From the NCBI GenBank assembly GCA_003023565.1, contig PXSA01000021.1:788-64787 (forward strand): a stretch of DNA of 64,000 nucleotides. Direction: 5' to 3'. Numbering within the stretch: position 1 is the first letter of the stretch; every line of letters begins with the position of its first letter. Both the position numbers and the translations under genes were made by a program. The notes under the pieces are model-generated. The model had not been told where the DNA came from. It was given only the letters and a program-made list of their open reading frames with translations, and ran no database searches. This stretch comes from Halobacteriales archaeon QS_9_68_17 (GTDB taxonomy: Archaea; Halobacteriota; Halobacteria; Halobacteriales; Natronoarchaeaceae). Positions 34,064 through 42,711 of this stretch are shown here, in pieces.

Positions 34064-35167
34064 ATGGTACGCGTACTGGGCACCGATGCCGACGAGCGGG
34101 GCGCGGCGGGGGCGGACCTACCGTCCGACACGGCACGAGAACTCTATCGGACACAGGTGCTCGCGCGGACCTTCGACGAGAAAGCGACTAGCCTCCACCG
34201 ACAGGGCAGGATCGGGACGTACGCCCCGATGCGTGGCCAGGAGGCGGCGCAGGTCGGCGCGGCGGCGGCGCTCTCGGAAACGGACTACTGCTTCCCGACC
34301 TACCGCGACCACGCGATGTACCTACAGCGCGGCACGGACCTCGCGGACGTGCTCTGTCACCTGCTGGGGCAGGGGAACTACGTCGACCGCGACGACACCG
34401 GTGAGCGGAACTCACCGAGTCCTCCCTCGACTTCGTCTCGCGAGGAGGGCGACGTTCGGACGTTCCCGCCGACCATCCCTATCGCCACGCAGTTACCGCA
34501 CGCCGTCGGTGTCGGCATGGCGGCAGACTACAGGGGCGACGACGTCGCGGCGCTGGCGAGTTTCGGCGACGGCGCGACGAGCGAGGGGGACTTCCACGAG
34601 GCGCTGAACTTCGCCGGCGTGTTCGACGCGCCGGCCGTCTTCTTCTGTCAGAACAACGGCTACGCGATCAGCGTCCCGACCGAGCGCCAGACCGCGTCGG
34701 CGACCATCGCCCAGAAGGCCGACGCGTACGGGTTCGAGGGCGTCCGCGTCGACGGCAACGACGTCGTCGCCGTCTACGAGGTGGTGAGCGCGGCGCTGGA
34801 GCGGGCGCGTAGCGGCGAGGGTCCGACGCTCGTGGAGGCGGTCACGTACCGGCGCGGCCCGCATACGACCACCGACGACCCGTCGAAGTACCGGGACGAC
34901 GACGGGGACGACGTTCCGCCCTGCGCCGAGAAGGACCCCCTCGACCGCACGCGCGAGTACCTCGAAGCGACCCACGGCTGGAGCGAGGCGGACGAGACGA
35001 CGCTCCGAGAGAGCGCCGAGCGAACGGTGGAGCGGGCCGTGCAGACCGCAGAGGGACGACCGACGCCCGACGTCGACGAGATGTTCGACCACGTGTACGC
35101 CGAGCGGCCGGAGCGGTTCGACCGCCAGCGCGAGCGCGTCGCGGAGAACCCCGAGGTCGACCGCTAG
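34064..35167 (+). CDS. TPP-dependent dehydrogenase E1 component, alpha subunit (pyruvate/2-oxoacid type)
   Basis: A 367-residue subunit of a 2-oxoacid dehydrogenase complex. TFDEKATSLHRQGRIGTYAP is typical of the E1 alpha start; the TPP motif is LASFGDGATSEGDFHEALNF (GDG...N, about 160-180), with NNGYAISVPTERQ after it. The phosphorylation-loop region is around YRRGPHTTTDDPSKYRDDD. An E1 beta gene should follow but does not; the next gene is an unrelated convergent one. Residues 112-128 (TGERNSPSPPSTSSREE) are an extra segment between NYVDRDD and GDVRTFPPTIPIATQ, encoded by a double palindrome (see separate entry). I took ATG 34064 because relatives start near MVRVLG; GTG 34034 and ATG 34043 are alternatives. 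Confidence 0.85.
   Translation: MVRVLGTDADERGAAGADLPSDTARELYRTQVLARTFDEKATSLHRQGRIGTYAPMRGQEAAQVGAAAALSETDYCFPTYRDHAMYLQRGTDLADVLCHLLGQGNYVDRDDTGERNSPSPPSTSSREEGDVRTFPPTIPIATQLPHAVGVGMAADYRGDDVAALASFGDGATSEGDFHEALNFAGVFDAPAVFFCQNNGYAISVPTERQTASATIAQKADAYGFEGVRVDGNDVVAVYEVVSAALERARSGEGPTLVEAVTYRRGPHTTTDDPSKYRDDDGDDVPPCAEKDPLDRTREYLEATHGWSEADETTLRESAERTVERAVQTAEGRPTPDVDEMFDHVYAERPERFDRQRERVAENPEVDR
34397..34447 (+). repeat. In-frame double-hairpin palindromic insert in the E1 alpha gene
   Basis: A 51-nt stretch encodes 17 residues not expected in E1 alpha. It holds a hairpin CGGTGAG-CGGAA-CTCACCG (34399-34417) and a second imperfect hairpin from CCTCCCTCG to CGAGGAGG (34421-34448). It preserves the reading frame. 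A similar 51-nt arrangement is inside the third antiporter D subunit at 47990-48040. Boundaries are my estimate from the protein alignment in memory. Confidence 0.5.
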
Positions 35168-35421
35168 ATCGTCCCGTTCGTTTTCAGCCCGTCGAGGATG
35201 TCGTCGACGAGGTCCTCGGCGGACGCGTACGGGAAGTCCCGGATCCCGGAGAGCTTCGTCGACAGTTCCATCGCGGTGAAGCTCACGCCGTCGGCCTCGA
35301 AGCGAGTGCTCGGACCGTTCGGGAGCGCAGGCACGAGGTCCATCTGATTAGCGACGGGGTAGTCGGCGTCTTTCAGCGCTTCGGTGAGCTGCTCGCGCAG
35401 CTCCGCTTCTGGGTCCGCCAT
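35164..35421 (-). CDS. MTH865-like family protein
   Basis: An 85-residue small helical protein (MADPEAELREQLTEALKDAD, then FTAMELSTKLSGIRDFPYAS and AEDLVDDILDGL). The family is named after a Methanothermobacter protein of solved EF-hand-like fold; function unknown. The ATG at 35421 is preferred over one at 35433. Convergent 4-bp overlap with the E1 alpha stop. Confidence 0.85.
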   Translation of the reverse strand: MADPEAELREQLTEALKDADYPVANQMDLVPALPNGPSTRFEADGVSFTAMELSTKLSGIRDFPYASAEDLVDDILDGLKTNGTI

Positions 35422-35588
35422 ACTGGGATACATTCACATACGTCTGTATAAGCGTTCGGGAGGCCCCTCCCGGCCGCAGTCTTCCGGTTTTACTGATACT
35501 ACTGCGTCGACTGAGGGCGTTCGCCGCCGGACGACGCCCCGCGGGCGAAACCAAAGTATTCAGTACGGGCCGTCCCCTAGTGACCGGT

Positions 35589-36070
35589 ATGTCTACTGAC
35601 GAGACGAACGCGGCAGTATCCCGTCGGAGGTTCCTCAAGACGGGCGCGGGCGCGACCGCAGCGGCGGCGACGGCCGGGACGGCCGCCGCGCAGGAGGACG
35701 GCAACGAGTCCGACGGCGGTGACGGTGGCGGCGGTGGCGGCAGCGAGACCGTCGCGGTCATCGACAACGAGTTCGACCCGGCGGAGTTGTACGTCGCGCC
35801 CGGGACGACGGTGACCTGGGAGTGGGAGGGCGACGGCCACCGACCGGCGAGTACGCGTACTACTGCGCCCCCCACCAGTCGCTCGGGATGGAAGCTACCG
35901 TCATCGTCAACGAGGAGGGGCAGGAACCCGGCGGCGGCGGTGACGGCGGCCCCTCGCTTCCCGACAGCGCGCTGACGATGGGCGTCGCGACGATGGCCGC
36001 GATGGTGTCGACGCTCGCGCTCGCGTTCTTCTTCATCAAGTACGGCGGCGACTACGAGACGCCCGAGTAG
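35589..36070 (+). pseudogene. Second halocyanin, frame broken in the copper domain
   Basis: It begins MSTDETNAAVSRRRFLKTGA, a Tat signal, with an acidic Gly linker and the same plastocyanin-like start as the first halocyanin (DNEFDPAELYVAPGTTVTWE, GDGH). At about 35840 the frame slips; TGEYAYYCAPHQSLGMEATV, with the Cys-His-Met copper ligands, and a C-terminal helix (GVATMAAMVSTLALAFFFIK) continue in another frame. About 30 residues are missing. The first copy loses a longer segment from exactly the same point. The DNA of 35719-35840 repeats 27584-27695 almost exactly. Functionally it would be an extracytoplasmic electron carrier. Confidence 0.75.
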
Positions 36071-36166
36071 CCCGTTGACGCCGCCACGCGGTCGCGACCC
36101 GTCGCTTTCCCTCCGCGAGCGACCGAACGGTAGTTTCGCATCCGACCGCCGAGAACGGCGGTGTAG

Positions 36167-36851
36167 ATGTGCGTCATCGTCGTCGGTGCGGGCAACATCG
36201 GAACCCCGTTCATCGGGGTCGCGACCGTCGACGGGAACGAGGTCGTCGTGACCGAGAGCGACGAACGGAAGGCCGACGCGTCGGCCCGCGAGTTCGGCCG
36301 TCTCGTCCGCAACGACGACGCGACCGGGATGGAGACGCTAGAGGACGCCGGCACCGACCGCGCGGACGCGCTCATCAGCACGACGGACCCGCAACCAATG
36401 TCATGGTCTGTCCGCTGTCGAAAGAGCGCGAGGCGTCGGCCATCGTCTCCGTGGTCCACGACCCGGGACCACATGAACCTGTTTCGCCGCATCGGCGTCA
36501 ACACGACCGAGAACCCACGGAGCCTCATCGCCGAGTCCCTCTACCGCGGTCAAGCGGCCGTCGACCAAAGGCGACGTGCGGGTCGGCGATACGGCCGAAG
36601 TGTTCGAGATCAGGGTCGACACCGACGCATCGGTCGCCGGGAAGAAGCTCATCGACGCCGACGAGAACGGGCTCCTGCCGGACGGCGTCCTCGTGGTCGC
36701 CGTCGAACGCGACGGCAAGGCGGATCCCGTTACGCCGCGCGGCGACACGGAGACCCACGTCGGCGACCTGTTGACGGTGTACTTCCGGGAGGGCGCGACG
36801 CCGGACGCAACCGACGCGTTCGGCCACTACGAGGACCACGACTTCGCATAG
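36167..36851 (+). pseudogene. trkA: TrkA-type K+ uptake regulator, multiply frameshifted
   Basis: Pieces in three frames reconstruct a TrkA protein: MCVIVVGAGNIGTPFIGVAT (Rossmann RCK-N domain), ALISTTD, then TNVMVCPLSKEREASAIVSV, then HMNLFRRIGVNTTENPRSLI and AESLYR, then VKRPSTKGDVRVGDTAEVFE and the RCK-C domain to the stop at 36851. At least three frame changes (about 36395, 36472, 36550) are needed. TrkA binds NAD and gates the K+ transporter TrkH; a TrkH fragment follows. Either pseudogene or sequence errors. Confidence 0.75.
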
Positions 36852-36875
36852 ACGGGCCGCGACGGTTCCCGACGC

Positions 36876-37180
36876 GTGCCGGCCCCGATAGCCACGACCG
36901 GCCGCGACGTGGGGTCGCCGCTGTCGATCGAAGCCGTGCTGATGACCGTCACCGTCGCGGTGGCGTTCGTCTTCCACGAGTTCGACCCGGCACTGGCGTT
37001 CCTGATCGCCGGCGGGTTCACGGCGGGCGTCGGCGCGGCCCGGTTCGGGTTCGCGGACGCCCCCGGCCCGCGGATGAAACACGGTGTGGTCATCGCCGCG
37101 AGCGGGTGGTTCGCCACCGCGCTGTTCGGCGCGCTCGGGTTTTTCGTCATGGCCCACCTGACCCCCGAGAGCGTCGCCGT
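36876..37180 (+). pseudogene. trkH: TrkH fragment (N-terminal helices only)
   Basis: About 102 residues: two helices (IEAVLMTVTVAVAFVFHEFD, PALAFLIAGGFTAGVGAARF) and then PRMKHGVVIAASGWFATALF and GALGFFVMAH, which resembles the first part of TrkH (the wLlvaLsW-GALPF pattern). The remaining 350-400 residues with the selectivity loops are missing; after 37180 the frame runs into the antisense of the SRPBCC gene. With the broken trkA just upstream this looks like a collapsed Trk K+ uptake locus. Confidence 0.5.
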
Positions 37181-37186
37181 TGGTTA

Positions 37187-37718
37187 CTACCCGTCGTCGG
37201 GCCGGTTTCGGACCTGTAACTCCACGGGGCGGCGTTCGCCCTCCAGGTCGGCGACGATCCGTTCGACGATGCGCTCCGCCTCCGTTTCTATCTTCGGCGT
37301 CACCTTCTCGACTACCCAGTCGAACGAGACGAAAAGCGGCAGGTCGAGGACGCCGCCGCGCGCCGAATCGGGGTCGAAGTCGATCCGGAGGATCACCCGG
37401 GAGGCCGTCTCCGCGTCGGTCGGTGCCTCGTCGGGGGCCTCCTCTACCCGCCACTCGCCGTTCGCGTCGAGGTCCTTCACGATGGTCCAGTCGATCCGCG
37501 ACGGCGGGTCGGTCGCCACGACCCTCGACCGCGCGGTGTAGTCGAGTTTCCACCAGGCGAACACCAGATCGTACTCCGTTCCCGGCGTCCCGTCGCCGTG
37601 TTGCCGGACCTCACGGAGGGACTCCGAGTAGTTCGCGTACCGCGGGAAGTCCGTGAGGAAGTCGAACACGTCCTCGGGCGGCAGGTACACCACGGTGCTG
37701 ACTTCGACAGTTTCCACG
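37187..37718 (-). CDS. SRPBCC/START-like domain protein (RatA/polyketide cyclase-like)
   Basis: A 177-residue soluble lipid- or ligand-binding fold. VETVEVSTVVYLPPEDVFDF LTD is the N-terminal strand and helix, followed by PRYANYSESLREVRQHGDGT and YDLVFAWWKLDYTARSRVVA. The C-terminal helix VVEKVTPKIETEAERIVERI closes the cavity. Such proteins are annotated as SRPBCC or coenzyme Q-binding COQ10-like; the latter role would fit quinone-based respiration but is a guess. Start at GTG 37718 is the first codon of the recognised domain. Confidence 0.75.
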
Positions 37719-37803
37719 CCACCAGATACCCGGGAACGGCAGGTAAGCTTTGCCCCGCCGCCGATCCGGTCCCTGCTTGGCGGTCCCCGTCGCAGGCACA
37801 CCC

Positions 37804-38527
37804 ATGCACGCGGACGTCCTGGTCGTCGGCGGCGTCGCCGGCCTCTCGGCGGGCATCTTCACCGCCCGCGCCGGCCTCGACACGCTCGTCGTCTCGGAGG
37901 GCGAGTCGGTCCTCGAACGCAACGCCCATCTGGAAAACTACCCCAGCTTCCCCACCGGCATCAACGGCCGCCTGTTCCTCCGGATGACCCGCGACCAAGC
38001 CGAACGCGCCGGCGTCGAGTTCGCCGAGGGTCGCGTCATCGACCTCGATCACCGCGGCGACGGTGACGACCGACGGCGGCGAGGAGTACGCCGCCGACCG
38101 CGTCGTCGCCGCCTCGTGGAAGGACGCGTCGTACCTGCGCGACATCGACGTCGGGGTTATCGACCGGGAAAGCAAGGCGTTCGTCCACGTGGAGGAGGGC
38201 GGCAGGACGGACGTAGACGGCGTGTACGCGGCGGGTCGCATCGCCGACGAGCCCCATCAGACGGTCGTCTGCGCGGGCCACGGGGCGAAGGCCGGCCTCG
38301 CCGTCGTCCACGACTCCGGCGCGAACTACTACCGCGACTGGGTCACGCCGGACGGCTACTTCACGGAGCGCGGCATCGACCTGCCGCCGGCGACCGAGGA
38401 GCTGAACGAGGAAAAGCGCCGCGCCTGCGACGAGGAGAGCCGCGAGGTCATCCGGGAGTACGTCGGGGAGCCGCTCGACGAGAAGCCGACGATGCATCCC
38501 AGCCTCGCCGACGAGGACGGCGAGTAG
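37804..38527 (+). pseudogene. FAD-dependent oxidoreductase (thioredoxin reductase-like), one frameshift
   Basis: Residues 1-80 (MHADVLVVGGVAGLSAGIFT, SFPTGINGRLFLRMTRDQAE) contain the FAD-binding site. Near 38050 the frame changes; the rest (VTTDGGEEYAADRVVAASWK, FVHVEEGGRTDVDGVYAAGR, QTVVCAGHGAKAGLAVVHDS) continues in another frame to TAG at 38527. The whole is a haloarchaeal FAD/NAD(P) oxidoreductase of about 240 residues, lacking the redox CxxC of true thioredoxin reductase. One indel or a short deletion disrupts it. Confidence 0.75.
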
Positions 38528-38579
38528 CGCGCCCGCACCCCCTGACGTTTTAACCCCCGGGACCGCCTATCGGGAGTCG

Positions 38580-39773
38580 ATGCTCTCGGGAGTCAACGTC
38601 GCGCTCGGCGTCACGGGCTCTATCGCGGCGGTCAAGACCGTCGAACTCGCCCACGAACTCCGCCGGCGCGGTGCCAGCGTCCGCGCCGTGATGACCGACA
38701 GCGCGCGGGGGATCATCCACCCGTGGGCCGTCGAGTTCGCCACCGAGAACGACGTCGTGACGGAGGTCACCGGCGACGTCGAGCACGTGGAACTCTGCGG
38801 CCGCGAGGGGTGGGCTGACGCGCTCCTGGTCGCCCCCGCGACGGCGAACACGGTCGGCAAGATCGCCGCCGCGGTCGACGACACGCCCGTGACGACCTGC
38901 GCGACGACGGCGCTCGGCGCGGGCGTCCCCGTCGTGGTCGCGCCGGCGATGCACGAACCGATGTACGACCACCCGGGCGTCCTCGACGCCATCGACCGCG
39001 TGGAGTCGTGGGGCGTCGACTTCGTCGACCCGCGCGTCGAGGAGGGGAAGGCGAAGATAGCGACGGAGGACGCCGTCGCGCTGGACGTCGCCCGGGCCGC
39101 GACGCCGGACCCCCTCGCCGGCGAGCGCGTCGTCGTCACGAGCGGCGCGACCGCGGAGTCGGTCGACCCGATTCGCGTCCTCACCAACCGCTCGTCCGGA
39201 CGGACGGGCCGTGCGGTCGCCCGGGCCTGCTACGTCCGCGGCGCGGACGTGACGCTCGTCCACGCGACGGTCGGTCCGCGCGGCGTCACGGACGCGGGCG
39301 TGGAAGGCGACGGCGTCCCTTACGCCGACCTGCGCGAGGTCGAGAGCGCGAGCGGGATGCTCGACGCCGTCCGAGAGGCCGCGGCCGACGCGGACGCGCT
39401 GGTCTCCGCCGCCGCGGTGTCGGACTACACGGTCGACGCGCGCGAGGAGAAGATCCGCTCCGGCGAATCCCGGACGCTCGACCTCCGACCGACGCCGAAG
39501 ACGATCGACGAGGTGCGCGACGACCACTCGGACCTCCCGATCGTCGGCTTCAAGGCCGAAACGGGCAGCGACGACGAGGCGATGGCCGACGCAGCGCGCG
39601 AGACCCTCGACCGCGCGGGCCTCGCGTTCGTCGTCGCCAACGACGCGGGCGTGATGGGCGAGGACGACACCCGCGCGCTCGTCGTCCGACGCGACGAAAC
39701 GGCGGCGTTCACCGGGAACAAGGGCGGCTTGGGTGCGCGTGTAGCCGACGAACTGGCGACCGAACTGGAGTGA
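38580..39773 (+). CDS. coaBC: Bifunctional phosphopantothenoylcysteine decarboxylase/phosphopantothenate-cysteine ligase
   Basis: A 397-residue CoA biosynthesis enzyme. The N-terminal flavoprotein CoaC domain has VALGVTGSIAAVKTVELAHE, the active-site His in IIHPWAVEFA, ALLVAPATANTVGKIA and APAMHEPMYDHPG (PxMNxxM-like). The C-terminal CoaB domain starts VVTSGATAESVDPIRVLTNR and SSGRTGRAVARAC, with the GFKAETG motif at about 325. It joins cysteine to 4'-phosphopantothenate and decarboxylates the product. Length and order are normal. Confidence 0.93.
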   Translation: MLSGVNVALGVTGSIAAVKTVELAHELRRRGASVRAVMTDSARGIIHPWAVEFATENDVVTEVTGDVEHVELCGREGWADALLVAPATANTVGKIAAAVDDTPVTTCATTALGAGVPVVVAPAMHEPMYDHPGVLDAIDRVESWGVDFVDPRVEEGKAKIATEDAVALDVARAATPDPLAGERVVVTSGATAESVDPIRVLTNRSSGRTGRAVARACYVRGADVTLVHATVGPRGVTDAGVEGDGVPYADLREVESASGMLDAVREAAADADALVSAAAVSDYTVDAREEKIRSGESRTLDLRPTPKTIDEVRDDHSDLPIVGFKAETGSDDEAMADAARETLDRAGLAFVVANDAGVMGEDDTRALVVRRDETAAFTGNKGGLGARVADELATELE

Positions 39774-39859
39774 ATCGACGCGGAAGGTGAAACTTTCCGA
39801 TAGCGGCTCCCGCCGCGAGTGGTCGCGTGACGCGCGACCCAGGGAAAAAACGGTCGTCT

Positions 39860-40267
39860 TCAGACGTAATGAGAGTGCGGAACCGGGGAGTTGTGCTCGA
39901 AGCCGGTGTTGCGGCCGAACACCCGAAGGGTACCGTCTCCGACGAGGTCGGCGAACCACCCGTAGGTGAGGTGGTCGTAGTCGAGTTTGTGTGTAGGGAG
40001 CCGTTCCTGTTCGCCGCGGTCTGTGAGCATCTCACGGACCCAGCGAACGACGACGCCATGGGGGGTGACCTCCAGGACTTCGAAGCCCTCGAACTCGCGA
40101 CCCGAGGGATCGTCCCAGAACCAGAAGTCGCCTTCCTCCACGCGGAACTGTCGGTCGGCGCGCGCGTCGGGGAGCGGGCGGTCGTAACGAACGGAGACGG
40201 CAGTAGCCGGACCGAAGTCGTCCGCGAGCGTTGCATCGTGTGGTTTGGCGATCGTTACAGCGACCAT
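39860..40267 (-). CDS. Conserved hypothetical protein
   Basis: A 135-residue soluble protein, MVAVTIAKPHDATLADDFGP, with many aromatic residues in the middle (EEGDFWFWDDPSGREFEGFE, LDYDHLTYGWFADLVGDGTL). No membrane segment or known motif. The start is chosen at the ATG 40267 because a five-codon upstream ATG lacks any context. Function unknown; it stands alone between coaBC and the antiporter operon. Confidence 0.55.
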   Translation of the reverse strand: MVAVTIAKPHDATLADDFGPATAVSVRYDRPLPDARADRQFRVEEGDFWFWDDPSGREFEGFEVLEVTPHGVVVRWVREMLTDRGEQERLPTHKLDYDHLTYGWFADLVGDGTLRVFGRNTGFEHNSPVPHSHYV

Positions 40268-40450
40268 GTGTGAGATAAGCACGGGTTACCGCCGGGTGCG
40301 TTTATACCATTTTGCGGAATATCATCGTGATAGTTGCTGTTTACTTGCCAGATAGTGTGTTCCGGGGCAGGCCGAGCACACGGGCTCGGTAAGCGGTGAT
40401 TACTCCACGTATCAGGGGCATGCGGTGCGGAGAAGCGACGAGCCGGCGAA

Positions 40451-40466
40451 CGAATATAAAAATAGT
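40451..40466 (+). promoter_or_regulatory. TATA box of the Mrp antiporter operon
   Basis: CGAATATAAAAATAG is the best TATA-like site in the 270-bp gap before mnhE. It predicts a transcript start near 40486 and a leader of about 54 nt, unlike the leaderless neighbours. Confidence 0.5.
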
Positions 40467-40539
40467 TTTCCATCGGGTCGCCAAGGATACACCGAGTAGC
40501 GACCATGCAATCGAGACACAGCCGGGCAGGGGACCGCGG

Positions 40540-41577
40540 ATGAGCGGACCCCCAAGCGCTCGGATCCTGGTGCCGGTCGGCGAGTCTATCACGCTCCGGA
40601 ACACCGTCGCGTATGCGGTCCGGGAGGCGGCGACCCGGGCCGAGGCGGAGGGCGCGGCGACGGTGCATTTCGCCTACCCCGTGACCGGACGCGTCGCCGA
40701 CCAGGCGGGACTGGAGGAGCCACGAGCGCTCCTCGAACGCGTCGAGGTCTGGGCGCGCGACGACCTCGGCGACGAAGCGGACGCCTCGAACGTCGCGTTC
40801 GAGACCGCGGTCCGCGCGGCGGACGAGTATCTCTTCAGTCCCGCCGACTACGCTCGAACGCTGAACGAGTACGCGGAGGAACAGGGTCTCGACCGGGTCA
40901 TCATCGACCCCGAGTACACGCCCGCCGGGAGCGCGCCGATGGTCCAGCCGCTGGAGTACGAACTCGAGCGGTCCGGCCTGACCGTCGAGGAAGCCCCGGT
41001 CGAGCGACCGACGAGGCGGGCGCGCCTCGTCCGGGGCGGCGGCCTCGCGAAGTTCGCCAGCGTCTTCGGCGCGTCGTATCTCTTCTATCTCGCCATCGGC
41101 GGGTTCGCCGGGACGTTCGACTTCGTAACGGGGGCGTTCAGCGCCGCCGTCACCGCGGCGTTGCTCTCGCAGATCTCGCTGTCCGACGCCCCGGACACAC
41201 GGACGCCGGTGCGACTGCTTCGTTTTCTGGTCTACGCGCCGTTTCTGCTCTGGGAGATCGCGAAGGCGAACGTCACGATGGCGTACGTCGTGCTTCATCC
41301 GAGTCTGCCGATCGACCCGAAGATAGAGCGGTTCGAGGCGGCCGTCTGGGGCGACCTCCCCGTGATGACGCTGGCAAACAGCATCACGCTGACGCCCGGG
41401 ACGCTGACGGTCGACGTGATCGACCGGGAGTTCCACGTCCACTCCCTGACGAGGTCGTCCAGGGAGGACCTGCTGGCCGGCGCGCTGGAACGCGCCGTCC
41501 GGTTCGTCTACTACGGCCGCGACGCCATGGCGATCGCCAGTCCCGAGGAGCGACGCGCGGAGGTGGACGACGAATGA
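40540..41577 (+). CDS. mnhE: Mrp antiporter subunit E with UspA-like N-terminal domain
   Basis: A 345-residue fusion. Residues 1-165 resemble a universal-stress-protein fold (ARILVPVGESITLRNTVAYA, ATRAEAEGAATVHFAYPVTG, LDRVIIDPEYTPAG). Residues 170-345 are MnhE: KFASVFGASYLFYLAIGGFA and LRFLVYAPFLLWEIAKANVT, VVLHPSLPIDPKIERFEA, TLANSITLTPGTLTVDV. First gene of a nine-gene operon of a hetero-oligomeric Na+/H+ antiporter that exports Na+ using the proton gradient. Start at 40540 gives MSGPPSARILVPVGE; upstream in-frame ATG codons lie in the leader. It overlaps mnhF by 4 bp. Confidence 0.88.
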   Translation: MSGPPSARILVPVGESITLRNTVAYAVREAATRAEAEGAATVHFAYPVTGRVADQAGLEEPRALLERVEVWARDDLGDEADASNVAFETAVRAADEYLFSPADYARTLNEYAEEQGLDRVIIDPEYTPAGSAPMVQPLEYELERSGLTVEEAPVERPTRRARLVRGGGLAKFASVFGASYLFYLAIGGFAGTFDFVTGAFSAAVTAALLSQISLSDAPDTRTPVRLLRFLVYAPFLLWEIAKANVTMAYVVLHPSLPIDPKIERFEAAVWGDLPVMTLANSITLTPGTLTVDVIDREFHVHSLTRSSREDLLAGALERAVRFVYYGRDAMAIASPEERRAEVDDE

Positions 41578-41861
41578 GCGAGCTGTCACCCCTGGTCTCC
41601 GACGTTCTCGTCGGGGCTGCCGGCGCGTTCGCCGTGCTCGCGGTCGTCGTCCTCTACCGCGTCGCCCGCGGGCCGACGATGCAGGACCGGGTGATCGCGG
41701 TGAACGTCATCGGGTCGAACACCGTCGTCATCATCGCCCTGCTGGCGGCGGCGTTCGGCGAGCCCGGGTTCCTTGACGTGGCGCTCATCTACGCCCTGCT
41801 GAACTTCCTGATGAGTATCGCCATCTCCAAGTTCACCGTCGAGCGGGGTGGTATCATATGA
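41574..41861 (+). CDS. mnhF: Mrp antiporter subunit F
   Basis: A 95-residue three-helix membrane subunit. The conserved YRVARGPTMQDRVIAVNVIG loop follows the first helix, then VVIIALLAAAFGEPGFLDVA and LIYALLNFLMSIAISKFTVE. It overlaps both neighbours by 4 bp, showing strict coupling. Confidence 0.9.
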   Translation: MSELSPLVSDVLVGAAGAFAVLAVVVLYRVARGPTMQDRVIAVNVIGSNTVVIIALLAAAFGEPGFLDVALIYALLNFLMSIAISKFTVERGGII

Positions 41862-42175
41862 CGCCGGTCGAGATAGCGATCGTCGCCCTCGCGGCCGGCG
41901 GCGTCTTCTTCGCCGTCGTCGCGGCGGTCGGCGTGCTTCGCCTGCCGGACCTCTACACGCGCTCGCACGCCGCCTCGAAGAGCGACACGCTCGGCGCGGT
42001 GCTGACGCTCGGCGCGGCCGCGCTCGCCTTCGGGACCGACGTTCCGACGGCGAAGACCGTCCTGCTGTTGCTGTTTATGTTCCTCACGAACCCGACGGCC
42101 GCCCACGCCATCTCGCGGGCGGCGTACGACCAGGGGATCGAACCGTGGACCACCGAGGAGGAGGGTAAGCCGTGA
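41858..42175 (+). CDS. mnhG: Mrp antiporter subunit G
   Basis: A 105-residue three-helix subunit. VGVLRLPDLYTRSHAASKSD is the MnhG signature, followed by TLGAVLTLGAAALAFGTDVP and LLLLFMFLTNPTAAHAISRA. Overlaps by 4 bp with the preceding and following genes. Confidence 0.92.
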   Translation: MTPVEIAIVALAAGGVFFAVVAAVGVLRLPDLYTRSHAASKSDTLGAVLTLGAAALAFGTDVPTAKTVLLLLFMFLTNPTAAHAISRAAYDQGIEPWTTEEEGKP

Positions 42176-42711
42176 CGGCGACGCTGCTCGAAGCCGCCAT
42201 CCTCGTGTTCGTCCTCGGGAGCGCGGTGACCGCCGCGCTCCTGCGGGACGTGCTGGGGTCGATCATCGCGTTCGCCGGCTACAGCCTCGGCATCGCGATC
42301 CTGTGGGTGTACCTGCAGGCGCCTGACGTCGCGCTGACCGAGGCGGCGGTCGGCGCGGGCGTGACGACGGTGCTGTTCCTGCTCACCATCGTCCGCACGG
42401 TCCGGCCCTCCGGCGACCGACTGCTGGAGCGGGTCGGGTGGCGCGGCGTCCTCGCCGCGGGCGCGTTCTCGGCGGTCATGCTGACGACCGTCTCCGCGCT
42501 CCCCGAGGTCGGCGACCCGACGGCACCGGTCACCGGCGGCGAGGTGACGCAGTACTACCTCGAAAACGCGTACAAGGAGACGGAGGTGGAAAACGCCGTG
42601 ACGGCGGTGCTGGCCGCGTACCGCGGGTTCGACACGCTCGGCGAGGCCGTCGTCGTGTTCGCGGCGGGCGTTTCCATGCTCGTCGTCCTCCGACGGGGTG
42701 AGTTCGTATGA
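42172..42711 (+). CDS. Mrp/Mbh-type subunit with DUF4040 (MbhD-MbhE-like)
   Basis: A 179-residue protein. The first half has the DUF4040/MbhD pattern AILWVYLQAPDVALTEAAVG and AGVTTVLFLLTIVRTV, equivalent to the C-terminal part of large MnhA. The second half, VTQYYLENAYKETEVENAVT and AVLAAYRGFDTLGEAVVVFA, matches the MbhE/N-terminal MnhB extension. A separate gene for this MnhA tail is the archaeal arrangement seen in Mbh hydrogenases and archaeal Mrp. ATGA overlap with mnhB. Confidence 0.85.
   Translation: MTATLLEAAILVFVLGSAVTAALLRDVLGSIIAFAGYSLGIAILWVYLQAPDVALTEAAVGAGVTTVLFLLTIVRTVRPSGDRLLERVGWRGVLAAGAFSAVMLTTVSALPEVGDPTAPVTGGEVTQYYLENAYKETEVENAVTAVLAAYRGFDTLGEAVVVFAAGVSMLVVLRRGEFV

Noticed and set aside
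34188-34448. Splice-like or intron insert in the E1 alpha gene
   Set aside because: The extra 51 nt keep the frame and form hairpins; no intron or intein signals are present.
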